Of a stretch of DNA of 33,632 nucleotides, positions 8,013-18,596 are shown piece after piece. The translations under genes were made by a program, and so were the position numbers. This stretch comes from Pseudomonadales bacterium (GTDB lineage Bacteria; Pseudomonadota; Gammaproteobacteria; Pseudomonadales; Azotimanducaceae). Where the stretch lies: assembly GCA_017854255.1 (NCBI GenBank), contig JAFMIA010000001.1, positions 1 through 33,632 of the forward strand. The letters are read 5' to 3'. Each line of letters opens with the position of its first letter. The stretch's first letter is position 1. The notes beneath the pieces were generated by a model. That model did no database searches. It saw only the letters and a list, made by a program, of their open reading frames with translations, and was not told where the DNA came from.

Positions 8013-8971
8013 CAGTCCGCGCCTTGTAAAATCGCATCAACAAACAATTCGGCATCGAACGGTTTTAAGTCATCCAAGGCCTCGCCAATACCAACAAAAT
8101 GAATCGGCAGGCCTAAGGCTTCGGTCAGCGCGAACACCACGCCGCCTTTGGCCGTGCCATCCAATTTGGTTAAGACCAAACCGGTGACCTCAACATCGGT
8201 CATAAAAGCTTGGGCTTGGGCAATGGCGTTTTGTCCAGTGGTGGCATCAATCACCAAGAGTACGCTATGGGGCGCTGTTTCATCTTGGCGGCGAATCACG
8301 CGGACAATTTTTTCAAGTTCTTGCATTAAATTCTTTTTATTCTGCAAACGCCCGGCAGTATCGGCGATCAGCACATCGAAGGCTCTGGATTTGGCCGCCG
8401 CAAGCGCATCAAAGATAACCGACGCACTGTCGGCGCCCGTATGCTGCGCAATCACAGCAACATCATTGCGCTCGCCCCAGGTCTTGAGCTGCTCAACCGC
8501 GGCCGCTCGAAACGTGTCCCCGGCGGCCAGCAGCACAGAGCGGTTTTGTTGCTTAAAATGGTGCGCCAACTTGCCAGCCGTTGTCGTCTTGCCGGCACCA
8601 TTGACACCCACCATCAGGATCACCTGAGGGCCTGGCCCGTCAAGGGTCAGCTCGGATGACGTGTTCTGTAATAGTCCCAGCAAATGGGCTCGCAGCGCAT
8701 TTTTCAAAGCCATGGCATCGGACAAGTCTTTGCGCTCGACCTGTTGCGTCAATCGGTCAATCACGCCCTTGGTGACCGAGACTCCGAAATCAGACGTAAT
8801 CAGCAACGTCTCGATCGAGTCCAGCAGCGTTTGGTCAATGACCTTCGCACCCAAAAAAAGCGCCGTCACTTGCTCTGAGAAGCCGCGACGCGTTTTAGCC
8901 AGGCCCTGCTTCAGGCGCGCAAACAATCCCGGCTTGCCTTGGGTGGCTTGATCTGCAACATTGTCCATCAT
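8012..8971 (-). CDS. ftsY: Signal recognition particle receptor FtsY
   Basis: GTPase that receives ribosome-SRP complexes at the inner membrane for cotranslational insertion of membrane proteins. The 319-residue protein has the N domain (about 17-100) and G domain with G1 GVNGAGKTT (122-130), DTFRAAA (152-158), DTAGRLQNKKNLM (204-216), and TKLDGTAKGG (268-277). The acidic A domain that makes E. coli FtsY about 500 residues long is almost absent: only about 16 residues precede the amphipathic LFARLKQGLAKTRR helix, so membrane targeting must rely on that helix. Two adjacent ATG codons (8971, 8968) could start it. It is divergent from rsmD with almost no spacer. Confidence 0.97.
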   Translation of the reverse strand: MMDNVADQATQGKPGLFARLKQGLAKTRRGFSEQVTALFLGAKVIDQTLLDSIETLLITSDFGVSVTKGVIDRLTQQVERKDLSDAMALKNALRAHLLGLLQNTSSELTLDGPGPQVILMVGVNGAGKTTTAGKLAHHFKQQNRSVLLAAGDTFRAAAVEQLKTWGERNDVAVIAQHTGADSASVIFDALAAAKSRAFDVLIADTAGRLQNKKNLMQELEKIVRVIRRQDETAPHSVLLVIDATTGQNAIAQAQAFMTDVEVTGLVLTKLDGTAKGGVVFALTEALGLPIHFVGIGEALDDLKPFDAELFVDAILQGAD

Positions 8972-8983
8972 TTATTAACTCAC

Positions 8984-9574
8984 TTGTGGTCTAGCCATTT
9001 GCCAAACCCTTCTCAAACTTCACACCTTCGAATTATCGGTGGTATTTGGCGCGGCCGCAAAGTTTCATTTAAACCGAGCCCTGGGCTGAGGCCCACGCCA
9101 GATCGGGTTCGAGAGACGTTATTTAACTGGTTACAAGGCAAAGTCAGCGGTCGTCGCAGTCTCGAGTTGTTTGCCGGGAGCGGTATTTTAAGTCTCGAAG
9201 CACTCTCCCGGGGCGCCGAGGCTTCCACCCTTGTTGATACCGCCAAGACGCAGACCCAACACTTTCAAACAATCTGCTCGGCATTTCAGATCGAATCCGC
9301 GCAATGCCAGGTCCACGTTCAGGATGCCTTCAAACTGATCCAAACCAAACCTGTAAAACCTTATCACCTGATCTTTGTTGACCCACCCTTCGACACCGAT
9401 CGCTATTTGGATATTGTACCTAGCTTACTCAAAAATGACTTTCTCGCGTCCGATGGCTTCGTTTATTTAGAAGCCCCCTCGGCCGACGTGATTGCGAAGG
9501 TCGCTCAACAGGGGCTCACACTTTACCGGCAAAAACGGGCAGGGCAGGTTCATTATGCGCTCCTCACGCGTTGA
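8984..9574 (+). CDS. rsmD: 16S rRNA (guanine966-N2)-methyltransferase
   Basis: Methylates G966 of 16S rRNA in the assembled 30S subunit using SAM. The N-terminal HLRIIGGIWRGRKV and RPTPDRVRETLFNWLQG are the RsmD hallmarks; ELFAGSGILSLEALSRGA binds SAM, and IFVDPPFD is the catalytic (N/D)PPF motif. No ATG fits: the frame is open from 8939, which lies inside ftsY, and the plausible starts are TTG 8984 (about 196 residues, used here) or TTG 8999. Neither has a clear ribosome-binding site, so translation start is uncertain. It sits head-to-head with ftsY, as in E. coli, and precedes coaD. Confidence 0.92.
   Translation: MWSSHLPNPSQTSHLRIIGGIWRGRKVSFKPSPGLRPTPDRVRETLFNWLQGKVSGRRSLELFAGSGILSLEALSRGAEASTLVDTAKTQTQHFQTICSAFQIESAQCQVHVQDAFKLIQTKPVKPYHLIFVDPPFDTDRYLDIVPSLLKNDFLASDGFVYLEAPSADVIAKVAQQGLTLYRQKRAGQVHYALLTR
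9032..9060 (-). promoter_or_regulatory. Possible ftsY promoter inside rsmD 5' end
   Basis: On the minus strand TTGCGG (9060-9055) and GATAAT (9037-9032) are separated by exactly 17 bp, about 60 bp upstream of the ftsY start. The -10 matches 5/6 but the -35 only 3/6. With ftsY and rsmD starts only 12-27 bp apart, an ftsY promoter has to lie inside rsmD, which is why I note this weak match. Confidence 0.28.
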
Positions 9575-9581
9575 TCACTGA

Positions 9582-10918
<1,337 letters not shown>

Positions 10919-11026
10919 GGGGCTGGTTATCCGTTGGCTCGATTTCGAACATGATCTGCACTCAAGGGCGTGTGACGCTCGAGGCTTTCTGCTACATTTT
11001 CACTTTCAAGGATTATCGCACAGCTC

Positions 11027-13021
11027 ATGAGTGAACATTTATTGGGGATCGACACTGGCGGAACCTTCACCGATTTCGCCTACCTGTACAATAACCAACT
11101 CATAACGCATAAAAGGCTTTCAACGCCAGAGGCGCCCGAGCAAGCAATCTTTGAGGGCCTCGCGGCTTTGGGGCTCGATGCACTCTGCGCCGCGGGACAG
11201 TTAACCATCATTCATGGCACAACGGTTGCCACCAATGCGGCCCTTGAGGGTCGCGGCGCTAAAACCGCTTACGTGTGTAACCAAGGCTTGGGCGATGTTT
11301 TATCCATTGGCCGACAAAACCGCGCGGATCTTTATAGCCTCACCCCGACTAAAAGAACTCTAGCCATTGATCAAAGTGCGATCTATGAACTACCGGTTCG
11401 ACGCAACGCCAAGGGCGACCTCATCACCGTTCTGGATCAGGAGGCAATTGTTGCGCTCGAGACGGCCTTGGCGAACGATCCACCCGACGCACTGGCGATT
11501 AATCTTTTGTTTTCCTTTATCGACGACACCGAGGAGCAGGATCTGAAAGCCCGTTTCGGGCGACAATATTTTGTGAGCTTGTCATCCCAAGTTTTGCCAG
11601 AGATGGGGGAATATGAACGTGGCGTGGCCACTTATTTGAATGCCTCCCTCGGACCGATCATCGCGCGCTACTTAGATCAACTGCAATCCAAGATCGCACC
11701 CAGCCGACTCACGGTGATGCAATCCTCTGGTCTCACCCTTGCTGCGGAACACGCGGCAGAGCAAGCTGTACGCCTACTGCTTTCCGGTCCAGCGGGGGGC
11801 TTGATTGCAGCGCGGTCCCTGCTTGCAAGCGAGCGCCTGATGACCTTTGACATGGGGGGCACCTCGACCGATGTTTCCCTGATCCATCGTGATCTTGCGA
11901 TCTCGAAAAACATGCACCTTAACGGTTTACCCATTGCCATCCCCGCCATCGACATCCAAACCATTGGCGCGGGCGGCGGTAGTATTGCTGAAATCGATGC
12001 GGGTGGGTTGCTCAAAGTCGGCCCCCGCTCGGCGGGCGCGAGGCCCGGTCCGGCTTGCTATAACCTGGGCGGCACGACGGCCACCGTCACCGATGCCAAT
12101 GTGGTGCTGGGCCGATTGCCGGTAGACCAGCCTTTGGCCGACAACTTGTGGTTAGATCCTGAGAAAGCGCATCGCGCCGTTGAGAAACTTGCGGCGTCTT
12201 TAAATTTATCGCCCATCGAGACCGCCCAAGGCATCGTAACGCTGGCCAATGAGACGATGGCTGAGGCTTTGAGGTTCATCTCAATCCAAAAAGGATTTGA
12301 TCCAAGTGCCTTTACCCTTTGCTGTTTCGGGGGCGCCGGCGGCTTGCATCTATGTGAATTGGCGGAGCGGCTTGGGATGCATCAAACCCTTGTGCCCGCT
12401 GATGCGGGTATCTTTTCAGCACTCGGCATGCTTGCCGCAACGCCTGGCCGAGAGCTTACCCGCGCCATCAATCTACGCGCCAAAGACTGTGACCCGCAGG
12501 ATATTCGGGATCGGCTCGATGATTTAGTACAGGTCGCGCGGACGGCGCTCGCAGCGGAAGGCGTTGATAACACGACGGTTCATCCCGTTTTTGAACTTCG
12601 ATATCAAGGACAAACGCAAACCTTGAGCGTGCCGTATCTGGATGACCTTCAGGCCGCGTTCGCTGAATTCGAAACACAGCACCAAAACAGGTATGGGCAT
12701 CAGCTCGACACGGGCCTTGAGCTCGTTGCCTTACGGGTTAGAGTTGCCGGCATTGCGCGCTTAAAAACGCCCATAACCCCCGCATCTAATGCTGCGGGCC
12801 CAGCCCAAGCGCTGCCAACAAATCCAAACGCAGTGCCCCAACAAGCTTGGCAAAATCTGATCCTAGGAGAGGCCTATGCTGGCCCGATGATCGTGACGGC
12901 TGACCACACCTGTGTTTGGGTGAAACCCGGATGGACGCTTGAAAAACTTACGACGGGACATTTGCAGCTCAGCCGAGCTGAGGGCTTCTTACGAGCTAAG
13001 GGCTTCTTAAACGGCGGGTAA
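11027..13021 (+). CDS. Hydantoinase/oxoprolinase family protein (HyuA-like), stand-alone
   Basis: A 664-residue protein of the ATP-dependent hydantoinase/oxoprolinase A family. The N-terminal Hydant_A_N domain starts GIDTGGTFTDF (7-17) and has IIHGTTVATNAALEGRG (61-77); the Hydantoinase_A domain has SGPAGGLIAA (253-262), the actin/ASKHA phosphate motif FDMGGTSTDVS (274-284), TIGAGGGSIA (312-321) and VGPRSAGARPGPACY (331-345). Relatives act with a B subunit (HyuB) on N-methylhydantoin or 5-oxoproline, or form parts of acetone carboxylases. No HyuB partner is in the window, so substrate is unknown. The tail ends in an imperfect repeat RAEGFL-RAKGFL. A possible ribosome-binding site AAGGA is about 13 bases upstream of ATG. 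A strong terminator follows. Confidence 0.88.
   Translation: MSEHLLGIDTGGTFTDFAYLYNNQLITHKRLSTPEAPEQAIFEGLAALGLDALCAAGQLTIIHGTTVATNAALEGRGAKTAYVCNQGLGDVLSIGRQNRADLYSLTPTKRTLAIDQSAIYELPVRRNAKGDLITVLDQEAIVALETALANDPPDALAINLLFSFIDDTEEQDLKARFGRQYFVSLSSQVLPEMGEYERGVATYLNASLGPIIARYLDQLQSKIAPSRLTVMQSSGLTLAAEHAAEQAVRLLLSGPAGGLIAARSLLASERLMTFDMGGTSTDVSLIHRDLAISKNMHLNGLPIAIPAIDIQTIGAGGGSIAEIDAGGLLKVGPRSAGARPGPACYNLGGTTATVTDANVVLGRLPVDQPLADNLWLDPEKAHRAVEKLAASLNLSPIETAQGIVTLANETMAEALRFISIQKGFDPSAFTLCCFGGAGGLHLCELAERLGMHQTLVPADAGIFSALGMLAATPGRELTRAINLRAKDCDPQDIRDRLDDLVQVARTALAAEGVDNTTVHPVFELRYQGQTQTLSVPYLDDLQAAFAEFETQHQNRYGHQLDTGLELVALRVRVAGIARLKTPITPASNAAGPAQALPTNPNAVPQQAWQNLILGEAYAGPMIVTADHTCVWVKPGWTLEKLTTGHLQLSRAEGFLRAKGFLNGG
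12974..13009 (+). repeat. 18-bp tandem duplication at the HyuA-like gene 3' end
   Basis: Two adjacent 18-bp units (12974-12991 and 12992-13009) differ by one base (CGAGCTG/A AGGGCTTCTTA pattern) and keep the reading frame, producing RAEGFL followed by RAKGFL just before the stop. It looks like a recent slippage duplication that lengthened the protein tail. Confidence 0.8.
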
Positions 13022-13048
13022 AAAAAAGGGCGATTGCGTCGCCCTTTT
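13021..13048. terminator. Bidirectional rho-independent terminator
   Basis: A perfect 6-bp stem GGGCGA (13028-13033) / TCGCCC (13039-13044) with loop TTGCG is flanked by seven A on the left and TTTTCT on the right. It can end transcripts of the rightward HyuA-like gene and, on the other strand, of rpmB-rpmG, whose last stop lies at 13093. Confidence 0.85.
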
Positions 13049-13092
13049 CTAATTTACAATTCTTCATTTTTGCAAGCTGCTTGCATTGCCGC

Positions 13093-13248
13093 TCACTTAA
13101 TTTTAGCTTCCTTATACATCACATGCTGACGAACCACTGGATCAAACTTCTTGATCTCCATTTTGTCTGGCATGGTCTTCTTATTTTTGCTGGTCGTATA
13201 GAAATGACCCGTGCCAGCGGACGATACTAACTTAATCTTATCTCTCAT
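13093..13248 (-). CDS. rpmG: 50S ribosomal protein L33
   Basis: A 51-residue large-subunit protein beginning [20 protein letters not shown] and ending [10 protein letters not shown], with [20 protein letters not shown] between, which is the typical gammaproteobacterial L33. The zinc-binding cysteine pairs found in some L33 paralogues are absent (C- type), so it needs no zinc. Ribosome-binding site AAGGAG lies 7 bases before ATG. It is 81 bp downstream of rpmB and shares its transcript. It is too short for many gene finders. Confidence 0.97.
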   Translation of the reverse strand: MRDKIKLVSSAGTGHFYTTSKNKKTMPDKMEIKKFDPVVRQHVMYKEAKIK

Positions 13249-13329
13249 GATCTGCTCCTTTCTGCGCGGCCTTCTCGATGACCCGCGATGGCTATTACCG
13301 CTTTAACGCGAACAACACTCAAGAACACG

Positions 13330-13566
13330 TTAAACGCGTTCTCCCCGGGTTTTCAAATCAGCAAGGACTTTCTCAAGACCCAGCTTATCAATAATCCGCA
13401 TCCCCTTTGCAGAGACTCTGAGTTTCACGAATCGCTTCTCGCTTGCTAACCAAAACCGATGGTCGTGTATATTAGGTAAGAACCGACGACGATTTCGGTT
13501 ATTCGCATGAGAGACGTTATTCCCGCTCATCGGGCGCTTCCCAGTCACTTGGCAAACTCTAGACAT
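13330..13566 (-). CDS. rpmB: 50S ribosomal protein L28
   Basis: A 78-residue ribosomal protein starting [20 protein letters not shown], followed by [18 protein letters not shown] and ending DLKTRGERV; length and sequence are as in E. coli. The frame stays open for 67 more codons upstream, but the ATG at 13566 is preceded by a purine-rich ribosome-binding site (GGAAAAGGAT) and matches family starts. The upstream part is leader RNA with a strong hairpin. Followed by rpmG in the conserved L28-L33 order. Confidence 0.97.
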   Translation of the reverse strand: MSRVCQVTGKRPMSGNNVSHANNRNRRRFLPNIHDHRFWLASEKRFVKLRVSAKGMRIIDKLGLEKVLADLKTRGERV

Positions 13567-13582
13567 GTTTCTATCCTTTTCC

Positions 13583-13604
13583 GGGCGCTCGATTTTGAGC
13601 GCCC
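13583..13604 (-). promoter_or_regulatory. Strong hairpin abutting the rpmB ribosome-binding site
   Basis: On the minus strand GGGCGCTC and GAGCGCCC form a perfect 8-bp stem with a 6-base loop (AAAATC), ending directly before the purine-rich ribosome-binding site of rpmB. No T-run follows, so it is not an intrinsic terminator. It could modulate translation or protect the transcript. Confidence 0.6.
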
Positions 13605-13738
13605 CGCTTTGATTCTTGGGTAAGTCTTTGGCATTGCGACCAAATTTTCCTACCGACTCACGATTTCCAAGACGCTTTGAACCGCTTTTGTCACTCTGAC
13701 TCAGGGAGCAGCGTGCGCTTGTGCTCGTCGAGCGCGAC

Positions 13739-13767
13739 TTTATACCAGAACCCTTACTAATATTCAA
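13739..13767 (-). promoter_or_regulatory. Sigma-70 promoter of rpmB-rpmG with extended -10
   Basis: On the minus strand TTGAAT (13767-13762) and TATAAA (13744-13739) are 17 bp apart, and TGG precedes the -10 to give an extended element. It is among the best promoter matches in the window and would start transcription near 13732, leaving a leader of about 165 bases. Confidence 0.7.
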
Positions 13768-13948
13768 TCTTCATCGCCACTAAGCCGGATTGTCTTAAAG
13801 CCTGTCAGAGCCCGCAAGCCAAGCCTGAAGGCGCGTTCTTTTGCTTTGAATCTTCCGCCGCATCGGGATACAACCCCAATCGTGCGATCCGGATGTAAAG
13901 CGGGTATTATCGCCCTTCCAAGGAGATGCGGCGATCTGGGCCGACGTA

Positions 13949-15175
13949 ATGATGAACAAGCCACTGATAAGTTTAAAAAACAGACGGATCCTACTTGGGA
14001 TCACCGGTGGGATCGCGGCCTACAAAGCGGCTGAGCTCACTCGGCGGCTACAAGATCAAGGCGCCGATGTCAGAGTTATCATGACCCGCTCGGCAACCGA
14101 ATTCATTACGCCGTTAACCATGCAAGCGCTTTCGACCCATCCAGTCCACTTGGATCTGCTCAATCCTGATACCGAATCGGTTATGGGTCACATCGAGCTC
14201 GCGCGCTGGGCAGACCTCATTCTCATCGCCCCCGCCAGTGCCAATTTCCTCGCTCGATTCGCAAGTGGTCAGGGCGACGATCTATTAACAACCGTTTGCC
14301 TTGCCGCACAATGCCCGGTTGCTGTAGCGCCAGCGATGAACCAGGCCATGTGGTCCAAGCCTGCGACCCAAACCAACAGCGCGACCCTACTCCAGCGCGG
14401 CGTCCAGATTCTCGGACCGGAAGACGGCATTCAAGCTTGTGGCGAAACCGGCTCTGGGCGACTGATGGCGGTCGATGAACTCGTTGTCAGGGTGAGCGAA
14501 CTGTTTAACACGGGTCTTCTGCAAGGCAAAACCGTGATGATCACGGCGGGTCCTACCCGAGAAGCGATTGACCCGGTGCGCTATATCAGCAATCACAGTT
14601 CCGGCAAGCAGGGCTATGCTCTGGCTGCAGCGGCAGCGGACGCGGGTGCCCACGTCATCTTGGTCTCAGGACCCACGAACCTCACAGCACCGGACCGGGT
14701 CGAATTGATCCAGGTTATCTCAGCACAAGATATGCATGAGGCCGTTCAAGAACGAATCGCTTTAACCGATGTTTTTATCGGGGTTGCTGCCGTTGCAGAC
14801 TATCGGCCCAAACTGGTTCAACAACATAAGATTAAAAAAGACCAAAACGGGCAGCGCTCGCTGACGCTCGAGCTTGTTGAAAACCCCGATGTGATCGCGG
14901 AAGTCGCAATGCGGGCGGATAAACCGTTCACAATCGGTTTTGCTGCTGAGACCGAACAGATCGAAGCCTATGCGCGCAAGAAACTCATCGACAAAAAACT
15001 CGACATGATTGTGGCGAACAATGTTGGCAATACCGAAATCGGCTTTAATAGCGACGTCAACGCCATCACGGTTTACTTTCAAGATCGCGCAATCGATCTC
15101 CCAACAATGTCAAAACGGATTTTGTCCGAGCACCTTGTTGAGCTCATCTCACAGCAACTGACCGAGACGTTATGA
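13949..15175 (+). CDS. coaBC: Bifunctional phosphopantothenoylcysteine decarboxylase/synthetase
   Basis: Carries out two consecutive CoA-pathway steps: CoaB joins cysteine to 4'-phosphopantothenate using CTP, and CoaC decarboxylates the product using FMN. In this 408-residue protein the N-terminal flavoprotein half has [18 protein letters not shown], the PAMNQAMW motif and the active-site region [12 protein letters not shown] with its cysteine. The C-terminal half has [20 protein letters not shown] and [11 protein letters not shown] for nucleotide binding, and VAAVADYRP and the KIKK lysines. Two adjacent ATG codons can start it; no ribosome-binding site is close. The stop overlaps the dut ATG (ATGA). 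Confidence 0.97.
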   Translation: MMNKPLISLKNRRILLGITGGIAAYKAAELTRRLQDQGADVRVIMTRSATEFITPLTMQALSTHPVHLDLLNPDTESVMGHIELARWADLILIAPASANFLARFASGQGDDLLTTVCLAAQCPVAVAPAMNQAMWSKPATQTNSATLLQRGVQILGPEDGIQACGETGSGRLMAVDELVVRVSELFNTGLLQGKTVMITAGPTREAIDPVRYISNHSSGKQGYALAAAAADAGAHVILVSGPTNLTAPDRVELIQVISAQDMHEAVQERIALTDVFIGVAAVADYRPKLVQQHKIKKDQNGQRSLTLELVENPDVIAEVAMRADKPFTIGFAAETEQIEAYARKKLIDKKLDMIVANNVGNTEIGFNSDVNAITVYFQDRAIDLPTMSKRILSEHLVELISQQLTETL

Positions 15176-15612
15176 AAGTTCAAATAAAGCGCTGCCGCGA
15201 CGCTGCGCAATCGCCCCATTATGAAACCCTCGGCTCAGCCGGCCTAGATCTTCGAGCCTGTATCGATCAATCGATCACGCTACAGCCCGGCGCGACGGAT
15301 CTTTTGCCGACCGGTCTTGCCATCTACCTTGAAGATCCAAATTATGCCGCCATGATCCTGCCGCGCTCAGGACTCGGCCATAAACATGGCATTGTGCTGG
15401 GCAACCTCATCGGACTCATTGATTCGGATTATCAAGGCGAGTTGATGATTTCGTGCTGGAATCGCAGTGATACCGCGTTTGAAATACAGCCTCTTGATCG
15501 CATTGCGCAACTGGTTATTGTGCCAGTACTTCAGGCCGACTTCGTCTGGGTTGACGAATTTGCGGCGAGTGACCGCGGCGACAAAGGCTTTGGATCGACC
15601 GGCCGAAGCTAA
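15172..15612 (+). CDS. dut: dUTP pyrophosphatase (dUTPase)
   Basis: Hydrolyses dUTP to dUMP and pyrophosphate, limiting uracil in DNA and supplying thymidylate synthesis. The 146-residue trimeric-type enzyme shows the five motifs: AGLDLRA (1), [15 protein letters not shown] (2), [11 protein letters not shown] (3), RIAQLVI (4) and [11 protein letters not shown] at the C-terminus (5). The length is slightly below the 151 residues of E. coli. Start ATG overlaps the coaBC stop. It is followed after 35 bp by argB. Confidence 0.97.
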   Translation: MKVQIKRCRDAAQSPHYETLGSAGLDLRACIDQSITLQPGATDLLPTGLAIYLEDPNYAAMILPRSGLGHKHGIVLGNLIGLIDSDYQGELMISCWNRSDTAFEIQPLDRIAQLVIVPVLQADFVWVDEFAASDRGDKGFGSTGRS

Positions 15613-15629
15613 CCGAACGGCTTGTGTAA

Positions 15630-17157
<1,528 letters not shown>

Positions 17158-17173
<16 letters not shown>

Positions 17174-17805
17174 CGCGCTCGATAGGCCAGCATGCTGGGC
17201 AGATCGACGTCCGACCCGGCGTCTCTTACATAAGCAATAATTTCATCAAAACAAACCAGACTGTAGACCGGAATCTTGAACTCAGTCTGCACCTCCTGGA
17301 TCGCGCTTTGGCTACCTTGCTGACCGCGTTCTTGACGATCAATGGCCACGATCACGGCCGCAACCGCTCCGCCGGCTTCGGTGATCAGGTCAATTGATTC
17401 GCGGATCGCCGTGCCTGCGGTAATCACGTCATCCACAATGATGACCCGGCCGGTCAGATCGGCGCCCACCAGCGAGCCGCCTTCACCATGGTCTTTAACT
17501 TCTTTTCGGGCGTAGGCATAGGGCACGGTTTGGTCATAATCTCTGGCCAGTGCAATGGCCGTGGCCGATACCAGTGGGATGCCCTTATAGGGCGGTCCAA
17601 AAAGCACATCCATTTCAACCTTTGCCGCCATCAACTTCTCAGCGTAGTACCCGCCAAGACGAGACAGAGCAGCCCCATCCCGGAATAGCCCTGCGTTAAA
17701 AAAATAAGGGCTGGTTCGCCCTGACTTCAACTCAAAGGCACCGAATTTTAAAACGCCCTGCGCTAATGCGAACTCAATGAATCCGTTTTCCTCGGTTGCA
17801 CTCAA
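17158..17805 (-). CDS. pyrE: Orotate phosphoribosyltransferase
   Basis: Fifth step of pyrimidine synthesis: joins orotate to PRPP to give OMP. The 215-residue protein has [19 protein letters not shown] at the N-terminus, [24 protein letters not shown] (flexible catalytic loop) and the PRPP-binding motif [13 protein letters not shown]. It overlaps the end of rph by 4 bp, forming the rph-pyrE operon known from E. coli, where pyrE is controlled by an attenuator; no such attenuator can sit between overlapping genes here, so control must differ. Confidence 0.97.
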
Positions 17806-18527
17806 GACGAGCCTCCCGAACGCGCGGCTTTTTGAATGTCGACCAATTGCGCAATGCCGCCGGACGCAAGATCGAGCAGCGCGTTTAACTCTGATCGATC
17901 AAAGGGCGCCGCCTCAGCAGTCCCTTGAATTTCAATAAAGCTGCCAGCCTCGGTCATCACCACATTCATATCGGTGTCGGCATTGGCATCTTCGACATAT
18001 TCCAAATCCAGCATCGGCTGCCCATCAACAACCCCTACTGACACCGACGCAATATGGGTGGTTTCAATCTTGCTGCGCGTTGGCAACTGATCCAGCGCAT
18101 CGAAAACGGCCACGCAAGCGCCGGTAATGGACGCCGTGCGAGTTCCGCCATCGGCCTGAATAACATCGCAATCAACTTTGATCGTGTACTCCCCCATGGT
18201 TTCAAGCTTAACGGCAGCTCTTAGGGATCGACCGATCAACCGTTGAATCTCTTGGGTGCGCCCCGACTGCTTACCCCGGGCAGCTTCTCGGCCCATCCGT
18301 TCATGGGTGGAACGCGGCAGCATGCCGTATTCTGCTGTAATCCAACCTTGGCCCTTACCGCGCAAAAATGGCGGCACGCCAGACTCCAAGGACGCGGTGC
18401 AGATCACTTGGGTGTCACCAAAAGAGACTAAAACCGAGCCTTCCGCGTGCTTGTTGTACTGCCGAACGATTGAAACGGGCCGAAGCGCATCCAGTTGTCG
18501 ATTGAGCGTTCTTATAAATGGCGTCAT
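17802..18527 (-). CDS. rph: Ribonuclease PH
   Basis: Phosphorolytic 3'-5' exoribonuclease that trims tRNA 3' ends and takes part in rRNA decay. The 241-residue protein has [58 protein letters not shown], and the catalytic/phosphate region [20 protein letters not shown]. Length is normal with a slightly longer N-terminus than E. coli. First gene of the leftward rph-pyrE unit, divergent from yicC. Confidence 0.97.
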   Translation of the reverse strand: MTPFIRTLNRQLDALRPVSIVRQYNKHAEGSVLVSFGDTQVICTASLESGVPPFLRGKGQGWITAEYGMLPRSTHERMGREAARGKQSGRTQEIQRLIGRSLRAAVKLETMGEYTIKVDCDVIQADGGTRTASITGACVAVFDALDQLPTRSKIETTHIASVSVGVVDGQPMLDLEYVEDANADTDMNVVMTEAGSFIEIQGTAEAAPFDRSELNALLDLASGGIAQLVDIQKAARSGGSS

Positions 18528-18556
18528 AAATATCCGAAAAGCAAGAGAGGATTTTC

Positions 18557-18564
18557 ATTATACT
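18557..18564. promoter_or_regulatory. Overlapping divergent -10 boxes between rph and yicC
   Basis: A perfect TATAAT lies on the minus strand at 18562-18557, 30 bp upstream of the rph ATG. The overlapping plus strand reads TATACT at 18559-18564, 33 bp before the yicC ATG. No good -35 box is present for either direction. The 69-bp gap must contain both promoters, so these are the best candidates and would compete for polymerase. Confidence 0.45.
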
Positions 18565-18596
18565 GGCTTGAACTCTATAAGCGAGAATGCTCACTA

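Larger units (their letters stand above)
13567..13948. other. 382-bp gap between rpmB and coaBC: leader, promoter and spacer
   Basis: Bases 13567-13732 are the probable 5' leader of rpmB-rpmG. The promoter lies at 13739-13767. Bases 13768-13948 hold no recognisable gene: short frames on both strands look random, and a radC gene, which occupies this place in E. coli, is absent with no remnant I can see. A weak forward pair (TTGAAT near 13846 and TACAAC 17 bp later) may drive coaBC. Confidence 0.6.

Noticed and set aside
8148-8627. 159-codon plus-strand frame opposite ftsY
   Set aside because: Antisense shadow of the conserved GTPase domain, with serine/threonine-rich low-information sequence.
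11677-12015. 112-codon minus-strand frame
   Set aside because: Antisense to the HyuA-like gene; no coding character.
13764-14004. Two minus-strand frames in the coaBC upstream gap, checked as radC remnants
   Set aside because: Neither contains the HNHPSG-type RadC motif or any similar stretch.
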